Position numbers and translations under genes: made by a program
From: Trichopria drosophilae
Taxonomy: Eukaryota; Arthropoda; Insecta; Hymenoptera; Diapriidae
Assembly (NCBI GenBank): GCA_030407085.1
Contig: CM059584.1
Location: 6,510,001-6,574,000 of the forward strand
Direction: 5' to 3'
DNA length: 64,000 nt
Notes under the pieces: generated by a model
Seen by the model: the letters and a program-made list of their open reading frames with translations, nothing else
Databases searched by the model: none
What the model was told of the DNA's origin: nothing
In this document: piece after piece, positions 35,009 through 46,572 of the stretch
Layout of the letters: each line of letters opens with the position of its first letter
Position numbering within the stretch: position 1 is the first letter of the stretch

Positions 35009-35456
35009 CGTAACTTGCGAAACAAAAATCGGTATTGAAGTGAAATAGTAGTACTAATGTTGCGTTTTCTGTGCATGACCTCGAAACGAGAAAAAAAACG
35101 GAATTTTCGGGTACATAAACAATATCTTAAGAGCCTACTGTGATGAGACAATTCTGATACCAGATTCGGATCTTGCCTAAAAGATTACTTTGGAAATGAC
35201 CCTTCATTTTCGTACAACAAAACCATGTTGGCTGGTGTTATTGGTTCAGTTTTTCAATCTCCTCTGAACTGCTTTTCCGTCATTGGATTGAATCTCGAAT
35301 ACCAGTTTAATGATCAGGTACCAGTGACGAACTCGTAATAAAGGTCTTATTGAATTTTCATCGTAGCCTCATCCCATAATGATCATGTCTATTTGATTAG
35401 TTACTCATGTCTCATAATCGTCAAAATTAATAATGTAATTTTTGGAACCATTCTTT

Positions 35457-36926
35457 TATATATGAGTAATTCCACAGATTTTTTTTACTTTCGAACTCGG
35501 TAAAAGTAGAACCAAAATTGATGGCACACCTATGGTATGCCGTTTATTACAAAGTAGGTTGTATATGAACCCTTAAAATCGTGACGTGCATAATTTTTTA
35601 GCAGAGTTATCGAAGGAAATTACACTGTTTATTTTTTATTTCAACTGCTTAGGAAAATAACGTACAAATATATAATAATATATTTAAAGTATAATATAAT
35701 ATATTAATATAAAAAGTTTTATAAATAACTTGGCCGATAAACGTTTATTTTTTGTTTTAACAATTCAATAGAAATATACATTTGTTTTCGTTTCGAAAAG
35801 ATTTGAAAAATGGATTTATTTAATATTTCGAGAATTTTTGACAAACATGATAATTTTTGAAAGATAATAAATATTTTACAATACTGTAATTCATTGTGTA
35901 TCATAGAAAAAGGTTTTATCACAAATTTTACAACATTTGTGTGCATGTTTCATTTTACTTGCTATTCCTCGAATACGCCCAGTTTGCGTTTTTTGCTAAA
36001 ACTGCAATTACCTATTGCGGCCACGATCAATTTACCTGATTAAAAGAAATTTATAAAACATTTGTTTTGACATTTTTTTTTGAAATGCTTTTTTTCGCGA
36101 CTAAACAAAAAATACTGATATAGCAATATCATTTTTAGTTAAAACACATCCGAAACTAATGTGAACACTGGTTACAGAGTATTAAAAAATAATTTTCTAC
36201 ATGTGCTACTCGTTTATTTGAATTTTTTAGGTCCTCCACGGTTCATCTTGACCATTTTTCTCAATGACATACGTATGCTAGTTATTGAGGCACACTAATC
36301 TACCAAATGTAGTTTTTATTAGCAGTAGAAAAAGAACTTTTTGCATAATAATAAAAATACTATTCTCTTATTTTTATAAAACAACCAAATGTAAAAAAAA
36401 AAACATTTTTTGGAAAAAGTAGGTAAGGGTAAATGTCCCAGTTGCTGGACACCTTAAGATTGGTCCCAATTGCTAGATAGGTCTGTACATTACATTATGT
36501 ATTTACATGATGACCAGCAATTGGGACCAATCTTAAGGTGTCCAGCAACAGGGACATTATCTTACGTGTAGTATTTGGAACCAATAACTTTTTTTTTAAC
36601 ATGAGGTACACTCATCAACTTAAGATTTTTTAAAAGAGTACTTGTTAAGTATACTTCCACGTAACTTTGAGAAAGATAAATACAGTCTTAATTGTTATAT
36701 AGCTCTAAGATTTCAATACGAGTACCCTTCGATAATAGTCAAATTTTGGCACATTATGCGTAAATAGTGATTGTTTATAACTAGCAATATGTAGAAAATT
36801 GATGAAATTTGACATCTAACTGTATTTTGTCAAAAACTCTTCATGAATTAAGACTCGAAAGGGCGAGGATAAGTTTGAAATCGTCAGTACCTGCTATGTA
36901 AAAAAATCTGTGGAATTACTTATATA
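35457..36926. mobile_element. 1.47-kb TIR pair (GTAATTCCACAGATTTTTTT)
   Basis: TATGAGTAATTCCACAGA plus a T run and AC on the left (35460-35488) is mirrored at 36898-36926. The interior is AT-rich, encodes nothing recognisable (75-residue minus frame only), and hosts the hairpin MITE at 36423. The ends could belong to one old DNA transposon or to two inverted copies of a short repeat. Confidence 0.5.
36423..36565. mobile_element. Compact hairpin MITE, 143 bp
   Basis: Arms of about 52-54 bp, nearly identical (shared GTTGCTGGACACCTTAAGAT then TGGTCCCAATTGCT), surround a loop of about 35 bp. The outer ends read GTAAGGGTAAATGTCCC and, on the complement, GTAAGATAATGTCCC. The size and stem quality are like a microRNA precursor, but the form fits a short palindromic MITE. 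Confidence 0.8.
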
Positions 36927-36941
36927 CCTAATGAATTCATG

Positions 36942-37374
36942 TACAGTGGTCCCTATCCTAAGTTATCCCATCCAAAGTTATACGGCGTCTAAAGTTATGC
37001 ATTTCCCTATCCACAGTTATACTATTCATTTCCCCTCTTCCCCACCATAACGTGTCGACGTTGATTCACTGCGGCACCCAAACACAAGCACACAGTAGCT
37101 ACTGGTTGCTCATTTTCGATATTATCCATTTTTTTCTGGCTAAAAAAAATATTCACTTTTTCAATATTTGACTATCAACTGTCGGTAGAATTTGATTTGA
37201 CACTTCGGTAATCGGTTGTTTTATGGGTTTGGTTAAGTTAGTCCCACACATTCGCAAGTCGCAACGAACATAAACGAAAATACGGGAGTGGGGGTAGTGA
37301 GGGGATATAACTTTGGACAGTCGGATGCCATATTGGAAAACCCGACCGCATAACTTAGGATGGGGACTACTGTA
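36942..37374. mobile_element. TA-flanked TIR element with TACAGTGGTCCC ends (pogo/Tigger-like)
   Basis: TACAGTGGTCCCTATCCTAA on the left matches the complement of TTAGGATGGGGACTACTGTA on the right. ATAACTT/AAGTTAT words recur inside in both orientations. CAGTRGTCCC ends and TA flanks fit pogo/Tigger-type elements. At 433 bp it is non-autonomous. A 136-residue minus frame spans its right end and flank and is not recognisable. Confidence 0.75.
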
Positions 37375-37574
37375 CTTGAATATAATATGTTGATATAACT
37401 TTTCGAAAATACATACGCATAAAAGAGAATGCAATATCTCCCATAAATGCCTCGACCGATACGTAATTCGTTTTAATGAAATTTCTATTATCAGATTCTG
37501 AAATAAGTGAAACTGCAGTACAAGATTCCGAAATTTTTTAGAGAGCCGATCGACAATTATCAATTTGCATTTTT

Positions 37575-38560
37575 CTAACGTAGATCACTATTATCGATGT
37601 AACAGTACAGACCCCCTGCGCGCAGATAATGAACGCCCACAAATTATAGACTTTCAAACACCCAGTCGTATGGTAAATGACCTGGTAATGAAAATTGTGT
37701 CTCTCGCAGTTACGACCAATCGGATCGGTCCAGATGCAAGTATCTATCGAATTAAATTAAAGATCGCATTCCGTCCAGAATTATACGTCTAGGAGCATAA
37801 ATCGATGTTTCGATCTTATCGTTTTCGCTTAACGAGTCGAACATTATAATCGTCGGAAGAAAATCGAACACGTTTCCGATCGTCTCGACTGCGTCGGCTC
37901 GCGCCTCGTAAAAAGCCAGCACATCGAGAGTGAAAGAAGTCAGGGGATCTCAGCAGGAGAATTCTGTAATAACGTTCTCGCTTATGTCCGTTCCGAGAAC
38001 CGGTCGGTTCCATAAATCTCGATTCGCCGTCACCGTCCGGACACTCATGGACACTAGGGGACGTCGGCGACGACGACGACGTCATGCGCAGGGAAGTGAC
38101 GTAGATGGACTACTTGTTACCGGTCCATGGTTACCGGTTTCAGAATCGGCGCCAACTCTGGGAATGGCTTGGTGTCCGTGGACCCGAGATGTGCAACGCG
38201 CTTTTCTCATTATGCAATGAGAGCTTCCGAGAAAACTTGACGTTTCATAAAACGCGAACTGCGGGAACCGATCACGGATCTGTTTTACGTCCTCGCGAGA
38301 AAAGATCCGGGAAGGCGCCGCCGGTTGCTCATCTATTTGGTTTCCATTACCAATCACGTACTTTCTGCAGAGATCTGATATCGTTGACGATCTTGACGTT
38401 TTCCGCGTAATGTTCTCCGATTATGCATATTGATGCGTTATGTAAGATGAACGATCTGATGACGGTGTAATGAAAGTTCGATCTAATATTGGCCATATGA
38501 CTCCGGATGACTTTGAGTTCCTGGATCGGTTTACATGAAGAAACGAGATGAACAAACCTT
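37575..38560. promoter_or_regulatory. CpG-rich block with ACCGGT cluster, candidate regulatory DNA
   Basis: This is the strongest GC/CpG block in the window (peak 37850-38330), with GACGACGACGACG at about 38071. Three ACCGGT words (about 38001, 38121, 38135), two of them as TTACCGGT, resemble Grainyhead-type sites. Six overlapping frames of 75-101 residues on both strands show simple Arg/Ser/Pro-rich composition and no domain. Regulatory function is inferred; an unannotated non-coding exon is an alternative. Confidence 0.4.
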
Positions 38561-38935
38561 TTTGTCAAAGAGAACATATCAAGATTTTATATGTCTGAGA
38601 AATATTATGTTCTCCAAATATTTTGCTAATAGGTGTATTGTGGTTGAAGATCGACCTGTTGAGGATATGCTATAAGTTAGGTCCAATATTAAAAACATTT
38701 TTCTGGAACACGTTTGACTTCCTAAATCGGTTAATATAGAGGAAACGTTTTTAGTCAATAACATAACCTCTTTTTTAATTAGGATTAATGATGTCAAGGT
38801 TTGAATGTCTTGAAAAGGAGCAAAATTATATTCGTTATTTTGTCTTGCTAAATTTCACACCGATTTTTTATGTGTATTTACAATTCATAAGATGGTACAA
38901 CTAAAACTCCATAACTATATTGAATGGTGATTATG
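38561..38935. other. No recognisable gene
   Basis: AT-rich transition from the CpG block to the next repeat. The 72-residue frame has no recognisable domain. Confidence 0.4.
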
Positions 38936-39118
38936 TAACAAGGGCGCAAACATCGATCTCGGATGAGTGCGACGTTTGTCACTCGAGCGAAGCGAGGATT
39001 TAATTCGCCCGTGTTGCATACGATATTTTTTGATATGACGGGTGTAGGACTCGGGAATTTGCGCCCAAAGATTTCACCGCAGGGCGCAAAATCGAGTTCT
39101 AGTCCCGGAGTGTTACAA
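38936..39118. mobile_element. GGGCGCAAA-family element, fullest copy
   Basis: It runs from AACAAGGGCGCAAACATCG to GGGCGCAAAATCGAG, then TTCTAGTCCCGGAGTGTTA. Internal words include CACTCGAGCGAAGCGAGG, ACGATATTTTTTGATATGACGGG and TTGCGCCCAAAGATTTCACC. The right two-thirds match 44447-44535 in reverse orientation, and the end matches 561-605, 1656-1697 and 22725-22800. It is non-coding; the overlapping frames (76 and 127 residues) are repeat translations. Confidence 0.65.
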
Positions 39119-41255
39119 ACAAATTTTCGTTTATTTTGTCGACAGGAAACAATTAAAAAAATGGTAGCCTTATTGTTCTTAATAAAATTATGACATGTTG
39201 TCAAATAGGAGGACGTTATTCCTACGACTGTGGAATTTTTAATGAAAACGACAATGCCCACGGCAGAAACAAAAGTGAAATGAAAGATTAGAAAATACTA
39301 AAAGTTTTAAAAAATCCTTCGAATAAGAGAAGTTTATCACAATCGTTCGTATGATTACTTTTGCTAATAAATAGAAAATCATTTGTAAGTAGAAACAGAC
39401 AAATTGATCAGACATTTGAAAAACTAATTTTTGTGGGCTTTTTCAAAACTTGGTAAAATTTCAATGAAATTTTTCAATTATTTTGTTGTTATTTCAAATT
39501 GAATTTAGCTGGTAATATCCTGAAAAACATTGCCAACATTGTCGGTGTTTAACATGTTATTTAATGGAATATGATAACTATTAAATTATAGGCATGCAGA
39601 GACGATACAAATTGAAATATTAATGTATTACAACGTTTACAAATAGCAATATTAAGTGAACACGATTTAATCAGAGTTATAATTAAAATACATAGCCCCT
39701 CCAATTGCATGAATAATAATAGTCATAAATGGAGCAGGAAGTCAATGCAGCAGTGCCATGGATCTAAAGTTATTTTCTTTCTAGTTGAATTAATTCAAGA
39801 TCGGTTTATGATGTTTATTTTTATTATAGGAATTCCTGTTACTGAATAAATTGTTGTTTATCAGCACTCCAATTGAGATAATCTTCTTATATAAGTTATT
39901 TTGATATTTAATTACCAAGGAGACATTTTTCAATATTATTCATATTTAATGTATATTTTTTGTCTGTTTAGAAACTTGATTAAATAAAAGATATTTAGAA
40001 GAAAGAATTATTTTTATTTATAAGTATTTTTTTATATTATTTCAAGTTGGTATTTGATCATTGGTAATATTTCCTTACAATTTTGAATTATGAAAAACGT
40101 ACAATTTTGAATTAAAACTCTTACAACTGATGCTATTATTAAAAAACAATCAGGCCCTAATCAGGACGTTAATAAATTTCTACTCTGGAAATGATTCCAA
40201 AATTATTACATGGTATAAAAACAATCCCGTTATTACCCTGTTATTACCAGAAATTAATATTATTCGAGAATGTAAATTCAAATTTTAGACATTATAAAAA
40301 AGGTTTATATCTTCATTACAAATTTTTAGAAAATTTGTTGATTTATGCGAATTTTCAGTGTTGCCTTTATTCATTAATTTTCATTAATACGGGTAATCAG
40401 ATAACTATTTTGGATACATTATGAATTTGTGTATGGGCTGTGTCATGAATATGTTGTATCATCGTGAAAATTCGTTTTTAATATTTCAATTTCTATTTTA
40501 ATACCCTGGGCCAGTCAACCGAAAATTTAAAAATTCTATAAAATTATCACAATTTTTAGAGAAAATAATGATATTGTAAAAAAATATGAAACCAAAAGTT
40601 GTAAGATATTAAAAATTGATCTTGAACTTGCTATAGAAAAAAGAAAGCACATGCGTTTCACAGGACTACTATCGGCAAAGTTTGTTCGTAACTCCTCCCA
40701 TATTTATTTTACAATCATTATTTTGTTTGTTTTAAAAAGAATTTAATACATTTTTCTATGAAATTAAACATATTGTAAGTAGATTATTCATTTAGGAAAA
40801 ACTTGAGAATATCTTGCAAGCAAAAGAAAAAACCCCATCAAATAAATTACACTTAAAGACAAACTTCAATTGATTTTTATTTAAACTGATGTTTTAATGA
40901 CCATATTTCCTCAATAATAATTTACTTTTTTTTTAAATTACATGTACTTTAAGCTACTTTTGCATAATAGCCTTGCAGAAGAGTTTGACGAAGAAAAGCT
41001 AACTTTTTACAATTATTGAAAATATTCACGATTATGTTTATCAATATGACTTGGCTATTAAACAGAATATTTTTCAATATTAAAATATATCATTTAATCA
41101 ATATTTTGTAAATAAAAAGTAAAAAACAAAAAATGTATATAATTTCAGTTTCTCTTTCCTGATTATATTTATTTTCATCTTAAATTGTTCATCGCTAGAA
41201 TTATAAAAAAGATTAACTGGAAGGCCGTGATTTTAGGATTAACTTCATTTAGACA
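39119..41255. other. AT-rich stretch without recognisable gene
   Basis: Plain AT-rich DNA. Near 40148 GGCCCTAATCAGG is followed by AAATTTCTACTCTGG, paralleling GGCCCTAATCAGG and AAATTTCTGCTCGGG at 56990-57050, so a short dispersed repeat is likely. Confidence 0.45.
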
Positions 41256-41261
41256 AAAAAT

Positions 41262-41684
41262 ATAAGGATACTTTCAACCCCCTTTAAAACTAATATTGCA
41301 CAAATCAAACCACGAAAAGACCGACTTTCCTTTGAAAAAGAACGTGGAGTTGTGTACAAAATTCCTTGTTTTTAGTGTAATAAATCTTATATCGGACAGA
41401 CGTACAGGCCTTTAATAACAAGAATAAACGAACACAAGAGGAATATTTTTGCAAAAAACTCGGAATAGTTTACAGGTCTAACCAACCACAGGCATGAAAC
41501 TGTACACGATTTTGATTATGACAATATCATAATCCTTGCAAAAGAAAACAAATGTGCAAAAAGAGGTCTCCTTGAAAATTATTTTATAAAAAAAAGAGAA
41601 CACCGTCATTATCCGTTTCGAAACATCAAAGCTACCGGAAGTGTACCATCCCTTTCTGTAACGAATCCCATTTTATCTCCATAA
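41262..41684 (+). pseudogene. Penelope-like element GIY-YIG endonuclease relic
   Basis: The plus-strand frame reads ILSTPFKTNIAQIKP, then KDRLSFEKERGVVYKIPC, a stop, CNKSYIGQTYRPLITRINEH, a second stop, then RGLLENYFI and later sequence to a stop at 41682. VYKIPC-CNKSYIGQT is the GIY-YIG core with its CxxC-like pair, and R..RI.EH the following helix, as in Penelope-like elements, where this domain is C-terminal to the reverse transcriptase. Two internal stops show it is dead. The reverse transcriptase is not next to it; a separate fragment is at 11.6 kb. Confidence 0.88.
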
Positions 41685-41797
41685 TTCATACATAGTTTGT
41701 CAACGGTTCGTTTATTCTTAACACCACCAACACATACACAACTTCTTATACCCTAATTTAATATAAATACGACGTAATTACAACCGTTTCCTGACAT

Positions 41798-41832
41798 AGC
41801 CTTGAAGAGGACTCATAGAAGAGTCGAAACGT
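41798..41832 (+). ncRNA. Hammerhead-ribozyme-like relic of the Penelope element
   Basis: TTGAAGAGGACTC, then ATAGAA, then GAGTCGAAACG contains a five-pair stem (GGACTC/GAGTC) flanked by TGAAGA and GAAAC. This is the layout of the hammerhead core (CUGAUGA, stem II, GAAA) known from Penelope-like terminal repeats. CUGAUGA is altered to CTTGAAGA, so activity is unlikely. Its position about 115 bp after the GIY-YIG stop supports the assignment. Confidence 0.5.
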
Positions 41833-42033
41833 TGCCAAATGTTTATTTATTATTTATATTACAACAAAACCCTCCATATTATTAACCCTTGTTTTTTGTT
41901 TTGCTCTTACTCTAATTTTTACATTTTTATTAAACTCAACCACCTTTAGGACCGAAAAAAAATAACTATTTATTATTATTATTATAACTAAATAACTATT
42001 TAACAATATATCAACTAAGCTCACAATGCGTAC

Positions 42034-42600
42034 GGGTCATCCACGTCAGATTTACAATTAAAATTTTAAATTCTGCGGCATATTTACTTCATATTCTAGA
42101 CAAAAAAGTAAAATACACGTGTTTTTTTATTTTAATATAATATCTAAAATTTATCTATTATTTTCAAACTCCTGTAACTCAAATTCATTTGAATATAGAA
42201 AAAATATTTGTTAGGATGAAATCCTAATAAATCAAATGCAAAAAAAAATTTTAAAATCATGCCGCTTTTCAGAAAATCGAATTTGTTTATAATATTGACC
42301 AAATAAATATGTCGAACATTTTTTTTTTAAATTTTTTTATATTTCATCGCGAAGCGTCAGTAAATACAAATCTTTCATATTAACAAATAATTTTTCTATA
42401 TTCAAACGAATTTGAGTTACAGGTGTTGAAAGAATATGTTTTTACAACATCGTAAACTTTGAAAAATCATAACTCGAAAAATTTTAGATGTCATATTAAA
42501 ATAAAAAGAACACGTGTATTTTGCTTTTTTGTCTAGAATATGAAAAAAAATATACCGCAGAATTCAAAATTTTAATTGTAAATCTGACGTGGAATGACCC
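42034..42600. mobile_element. Long-TIR foldback element (GGGTCATTCCACGTC ends)
   Basis: The inverted arms are about 190-220 bp: left 42034 to about 42215, right about 42380-42600. Matching landmarks are GGGTCAT-CCACGTCAGATTT, ACAATTAAAATTTT, ATTCTGCGG, TATTCTAGACAAAAAAG, ACACGTGT, and AACTCAAATTC with GAATATAGAAAAA. The interior is AT-rich and non-coding. GGGTCATTCCACGTC is an end I believe is widespread in arthropod repeats, but I cannot name the family. Confidence 0.8.
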
Positions 42601-42869
42601 ATATACTTTTCTCAGTCAGACTAGTTAAAAAGTTAAAAATTAACGAAGAATTTGTTTCCATGTAACAAATTAATTGAACACGCTTGAGTTCAAATCAGTT
42701 GTACCTCGTGCGAACAATCATAAGACCATTGATCCGAAAGATTGGCGTAACATGACATGAAACTCAAAGTATTTTATAGACACGAACAATTTTATTAATT
42801 TGAACCTATTTCACGCCTCAATATCCATATTTCTCCGTACGTTCCATAAATAAACTCTGGTTTCAAATT

Positions 42870-43500
42870 CCATATGTGCAGGTTACATTACATATGCGTC
42901 CAGCTCGAGCAAGTTCGCCCGGCCTTTCAATTATTCGAGATTACGGTATTGCGCGTTATCGCATTTTCCCGGAGGAAAAAGGCTAACTCTGGCGAAATAT
43001 GGAATTATGATTTGCCCGAATAGGTAGAGCAGGTACTTATAAGCAGAGCTGGCTGACCGATCGCGATAGAAGAACGACTCGGAGCCAGTACAAAAGCCAT
43101 AAAATCCCATAGGACTCCGAGGCGGGTTTAGAGGGGTGAAGGGAATAGGAGAAGCGAGATCGGCGAATCGCGAGCTATTTTTAAGAAGCTCGCGCGAGGA
43201 GCACGGAATCCTATTAACATACAATAAGGACATAATTCTCGTTGCTTCCAACGAGTCCTGCAGGGTATGCCCAAGGGCCCGTCTTCTACCGCGGTGTCGG
43301 ATACCCTTGTTGGCCCTACCCCTCTCCCCCTTACCGCAACTGATCTACACGAACAAAAGGTATCCCCCATTTCGGCAATTCGTTCCCTGTGCCCTTCGGA
43401 TAGGATGTGCATCTTTTGTATTTCCTCCTCATTACGAAGGTCAAACGTTCTGTCCTTTTCTCGTCCGCTAATATATGTATATTTGTTTTCGTGAATTATC
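42870..43500. promoter_or_regulatory. CpG-richer block, candidate regulatory DNA
   Basis: GC-rich islet (peak 42900-43400). The longest frame of the window, 201 residues on the minus strand at 43128-43733, runs across it, but it has no recognisable domain, overlaps frames of 111 and 75 residues on the other strand, and its N-terminal half lies in AT-rich sequence. I therefore call regulatory DNA rather than a gene; a lineage-specific exon cannot be excluded. Confidence 0.3.
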
Positions 43501-44440
43501 GCCTGATTGTTCAATTTCGAGTCACTCATAATCCAGGCGCTCTCTGGTAAAATGACTTTTGTTCCCTGCCGATGTTGCGTTTTGATTTCGATGTTTGAAA
43601 TAGAAGTGATGGGTTCTGCTTTGATTACAAGATTAACATTGACATTTTTATGGAAACTAATGAATAAATGTATTGAATTTTGTGTTTGTGATTGATATAA
43701 TTTGTTGAGATGTGCGTGTCTAATACATTTCAATTGTTCACTTTTCGCAGAGACAAATGTCCCTGAAGTATGAAATTACTTAAAGTTATTTTTTAAGCCA
43801 CCATCAATTATGGGCAAATTGATGCTGACCCAAAAAAGAAACTGGGAATTGAAATGTCTGTTCTTGGCCGTTGTGGAACCACAAGAAGTTTGGTTCTAGG
43901 AACCTAATTTTTTCAATCGCTACTGGTTTACTCCCATAATGCAAAACTATTTCAGGCAACGCATCCAGTCAGATCCAGTTAAGTCTATAGCATCCAAACT
44001 AATTATTTCTAGCATGCAACGTTTTGACTGTAGCAATACAAATTTTGTTGGATTAAGTGATGATTTTCGAAATATCTTCAATACTTCCACAAATAAAGAT
44101 GTAAGGCTTTGGCCAGGACTTTATTTCTACCGGGTTAGTGACCAAAAAGTATAGTAAACAATAGTGTTGAAACGGTGCCTCGCTCGCTCAAGAACCTGTG
44201 TCGAGTTTCTTATTCCTTAATACTCATTCGTTTACTAACAGGTTTTAGTTATAATATAAAACGAGTTCGTATTGTAGTTTTTTGATTGAAAATTTGAGCT
44301 GACGAGAACATTCCCTGTGTACCTTAGGTAGGAAAGAAGGGGAGTGGAGGCGGGGGTCCCTTAAATATATAAAAAGTGAAAATGAGTATTTTCTAAACTT
44401 CGAACCTCACCATATGTCAGCCGAAATATTAATAAATAAT
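43501..44440. other. No recognisable gene
   Basis: AT-rich. TTATTTCTACCGGGTTA near 44122 resembles TTTCTACCTGGGTT (complement of 3600-3614) and TTTCTGCTCGGGTA at 57037, a recurrent short word. A 71-residue plus frame at 43939 has no domain. Confidence 0.4.
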
Positions 44441-44446
44441 ATTTTT

Positions 44447-44540
44447 AACACTCCGGGCGCAAAGCTTGATTTCGTGCCCTAGGGCGAAACCTTCGGACTC
44501 GTATTATCGAGCGTCACGCCCGTCGTATTAAAAAAATATT
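44447..44540. repeat. GGGCGCAAA-family copy (reverse orientation)
   Basis: AACACTCCGGGCGCAAAGC, then TTGATTTCGTGCCCTAGGGC, then a GGACTCG word and ACGCCCGTCGTATTAAAAAAATAT mirror 39025-39118 in the same order on the complement, including the GTGTT border. Confidence 0.65.
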
Positions 44541-44599
44541 GTTTTAGTTGTTTCAGTGTCAACGTAGTTATATATATTGAGGGAAAGGATTGTTTACTA

Positions 44600-45060
44600 A
44601 AAAGAAAGCTTCTTAATACTTAAGAAATCGTATATTTAAATACGGCGAATCGAATAATTTGTTCGACAACGCATTTTCTATCTTAAGAAATATCTATTAA
44701 ATGCAACCAAACATTTCTTTTAGGTAAGAAACCGCTTGTATACTATGCGTTTGTATAAAGTAACGATTTCTTAATAATTACAAAATGTAATGGTTGGAGT
44801 CGATACGCACCGTAACATAACCTCAAATGACAACACGGTAGTTTTGTTTGGTTTGTTAAGAACGATTGAGTGCCATTGCCATTCGGTAGTTGTTATTGTG
44901 AAAAGAAAGAAATTAAAGATATTATTTATACCTCGTCTTAATATATAATATTTATACGCTCATTTTATAAACAAATTCATCGTATAACACACATGTTGCA
45001 AGGCTTATTTGTGCCGAGTTCAAAGTATACATTTCTTAACTATTAAGAAATTGTCATGTC
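44600..45060. repeat. Cluster of TTCTTAA/TTAAGAA palindromes
   Basis: Short hairpin words recur: TTCTTAATACTTAAGAA at 44608, TCTTAAGAAAT at about 44682, ATTTCTTAATAATT at about 44765 and TTTCTTAACTATTAAGAAAT at about 45036. They may be remnants of a small foldback family or AT-rich coincidence. Confidence 0.35.
44705..44732 (+). promoter_or_regulatory. Candidate recursive splice (ratchet) site
   Basis: ACATTTCTTTTAG (ending 44723) is followed directly by GTAAGA. A short pyrimidine tract and AG abut a good donor with no exon between, as in ratchet points of long introns. It is weaker than the sites at 2733 and 54569 because the tract is short. Confidence 0.25.
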
Positions 45061-45689
45061 TGATGTAAGAAATAAAATGCTAATATTAAATGAATCGCTT
45101 TTAATATTACAATGCCGTATTTACGTTTGAAGATCGATTTCACCTTTTCAACTGAATGATGTTTCTTTACAACAAACAATCCTTTTTCTCAGTGTACGTA
45201 CGGACGTACATTCGTACAAGATTACGGACACGAATTTTTTATTGTTGTATTTGGTTCCTTAGAGTCTGAAACGTCGACATTTGATCAACAACTTTTTTTG
45301 CTGGGAACTAACTTGGGTCTGGGTCGAAGTAATTAGCAATTTAGTACCGTTGTAGTTCCTACGTCTCCATGCTTCACGTTAAGTAATAAATTCAATCTTT
45401 TCTCAACTGAATTTATTCATTCCGTTTGCTAAAGTACTTGATTAATAAAAGAATATTTAGGGAAAAATGTTTTATTTTGCAAATAAGATATTTAAATCAT
45501 ATAGATTATTAAATATGTTTAGATTTGTTTATTATTGTCAATTTTGAATATATAATGAAAATCAGAAACTACGAATACGTTTCTGTAAAAATTAAAATTA
45601 TGATGTTTATGTTGTCGCAGTAATGTTTTATTTTGGAAGAAAAATTTCTATAGCGTAGTTAAAATAATTGGTAGTTTGGACATTTTTTA

Positions 45690-45840
45690 GAGAGAATATT
45701 CACCCTTTATGAAGTGAAAATTTATTCTACATGGAGGGAAAAGTTACTATCAAAGAATAGGAATTCACTTCTCGAGAATTGCTTAATTCTTAATACATCA
45801 AGAGTGTCTTTCCACTGCTAGAAAATTATCGAATATGTTG
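45690..45840. repeat. Dispersed GGAGTGAAAATTCACTC repeat, copy 2
   Basis: A diverged copy of 16938-17095 with the same order: AGAATATTCACCCTTTATG, AAGTGAAAATTTATTC, a spacer with GAATTCACTTC and TTAATTCTTAATA, and AGAGTGTCTTTCCACT. Confidence 0.4.
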
Positions 45841-46572
45841 TTATATTTTCGAACTAATGTAACATTGTGACAAAACTTTAAGATGTAAAATAAACAGAGA
45901 GGATTGTGACTTATACTACAATAATTTCTATTGCTGCTTCAGAATTTTTATTATTGTAATGGACAAGAACACCCGAGAAAACGAATTTAATATTAGATAT
46001 AAAAAAATATGTTGGTTGATTTTTCAGTGGAGTTGGCGTTGGCAAATTCATTTCTGGTAAAAATTTTCAAAAATATTTAGTAAATTTAAATATCATCATA
46101 ATTTTCCGAAATGATAACAAGAATTAAAAAAAAAGTTGGTTTTAAAAATTGATGAGCTTTATTGGTTAAAGGTATTGGTTAAAACGGACTTCTTGACAGC
46201 AATTATAGTTTCCAAACGTCAAGTTCTATTTGAATCATTTCTATATCTTGCTCATAAGGGTACAAAGTCCACGGTACAAAACGATATGCTTTAACGAGAA
46301 TGATATTAATAGCACTGGCACATGCATATTAAGTAAAAACAGTCGTGTCCGATCAGGCATGCATAATTTAGGATTTACTTTTACCGATTGCTATTTTTAA
46401 AACATGTTCATTACTTTCATAACTTTAAGTTTTAGACTTTTATATCGGGATTTTTTATATTACGTATTTCGAATGCAGAATTAATTTTCACTACATACTT
46501 AAAAGGAGACTACATTTTCAGCTATATGAAAGAATTAATTTAAATAATCAATACAACTCTTATTCAAGTAAT
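45841..46572. other. AT-rich stretch without recognisable gene
   Basis: No supported feature. Confidence 0.45.

Noticed and set aside
37816..38410. Cluster of six overlapping frames on both strands
   Set aside because: Mutually incompatible, Arg/Ser/Pro-rich as expected from GC-rich sequence, no domain.
43128..43733. Longest open frame, 201 residues, minus strand
   Set aside because: No domain, signal or repeat pattern; it overlaps frames on the opposite strand and spans both GC-rich and AT-rich sequence with no codon-like periodicity that I can see.
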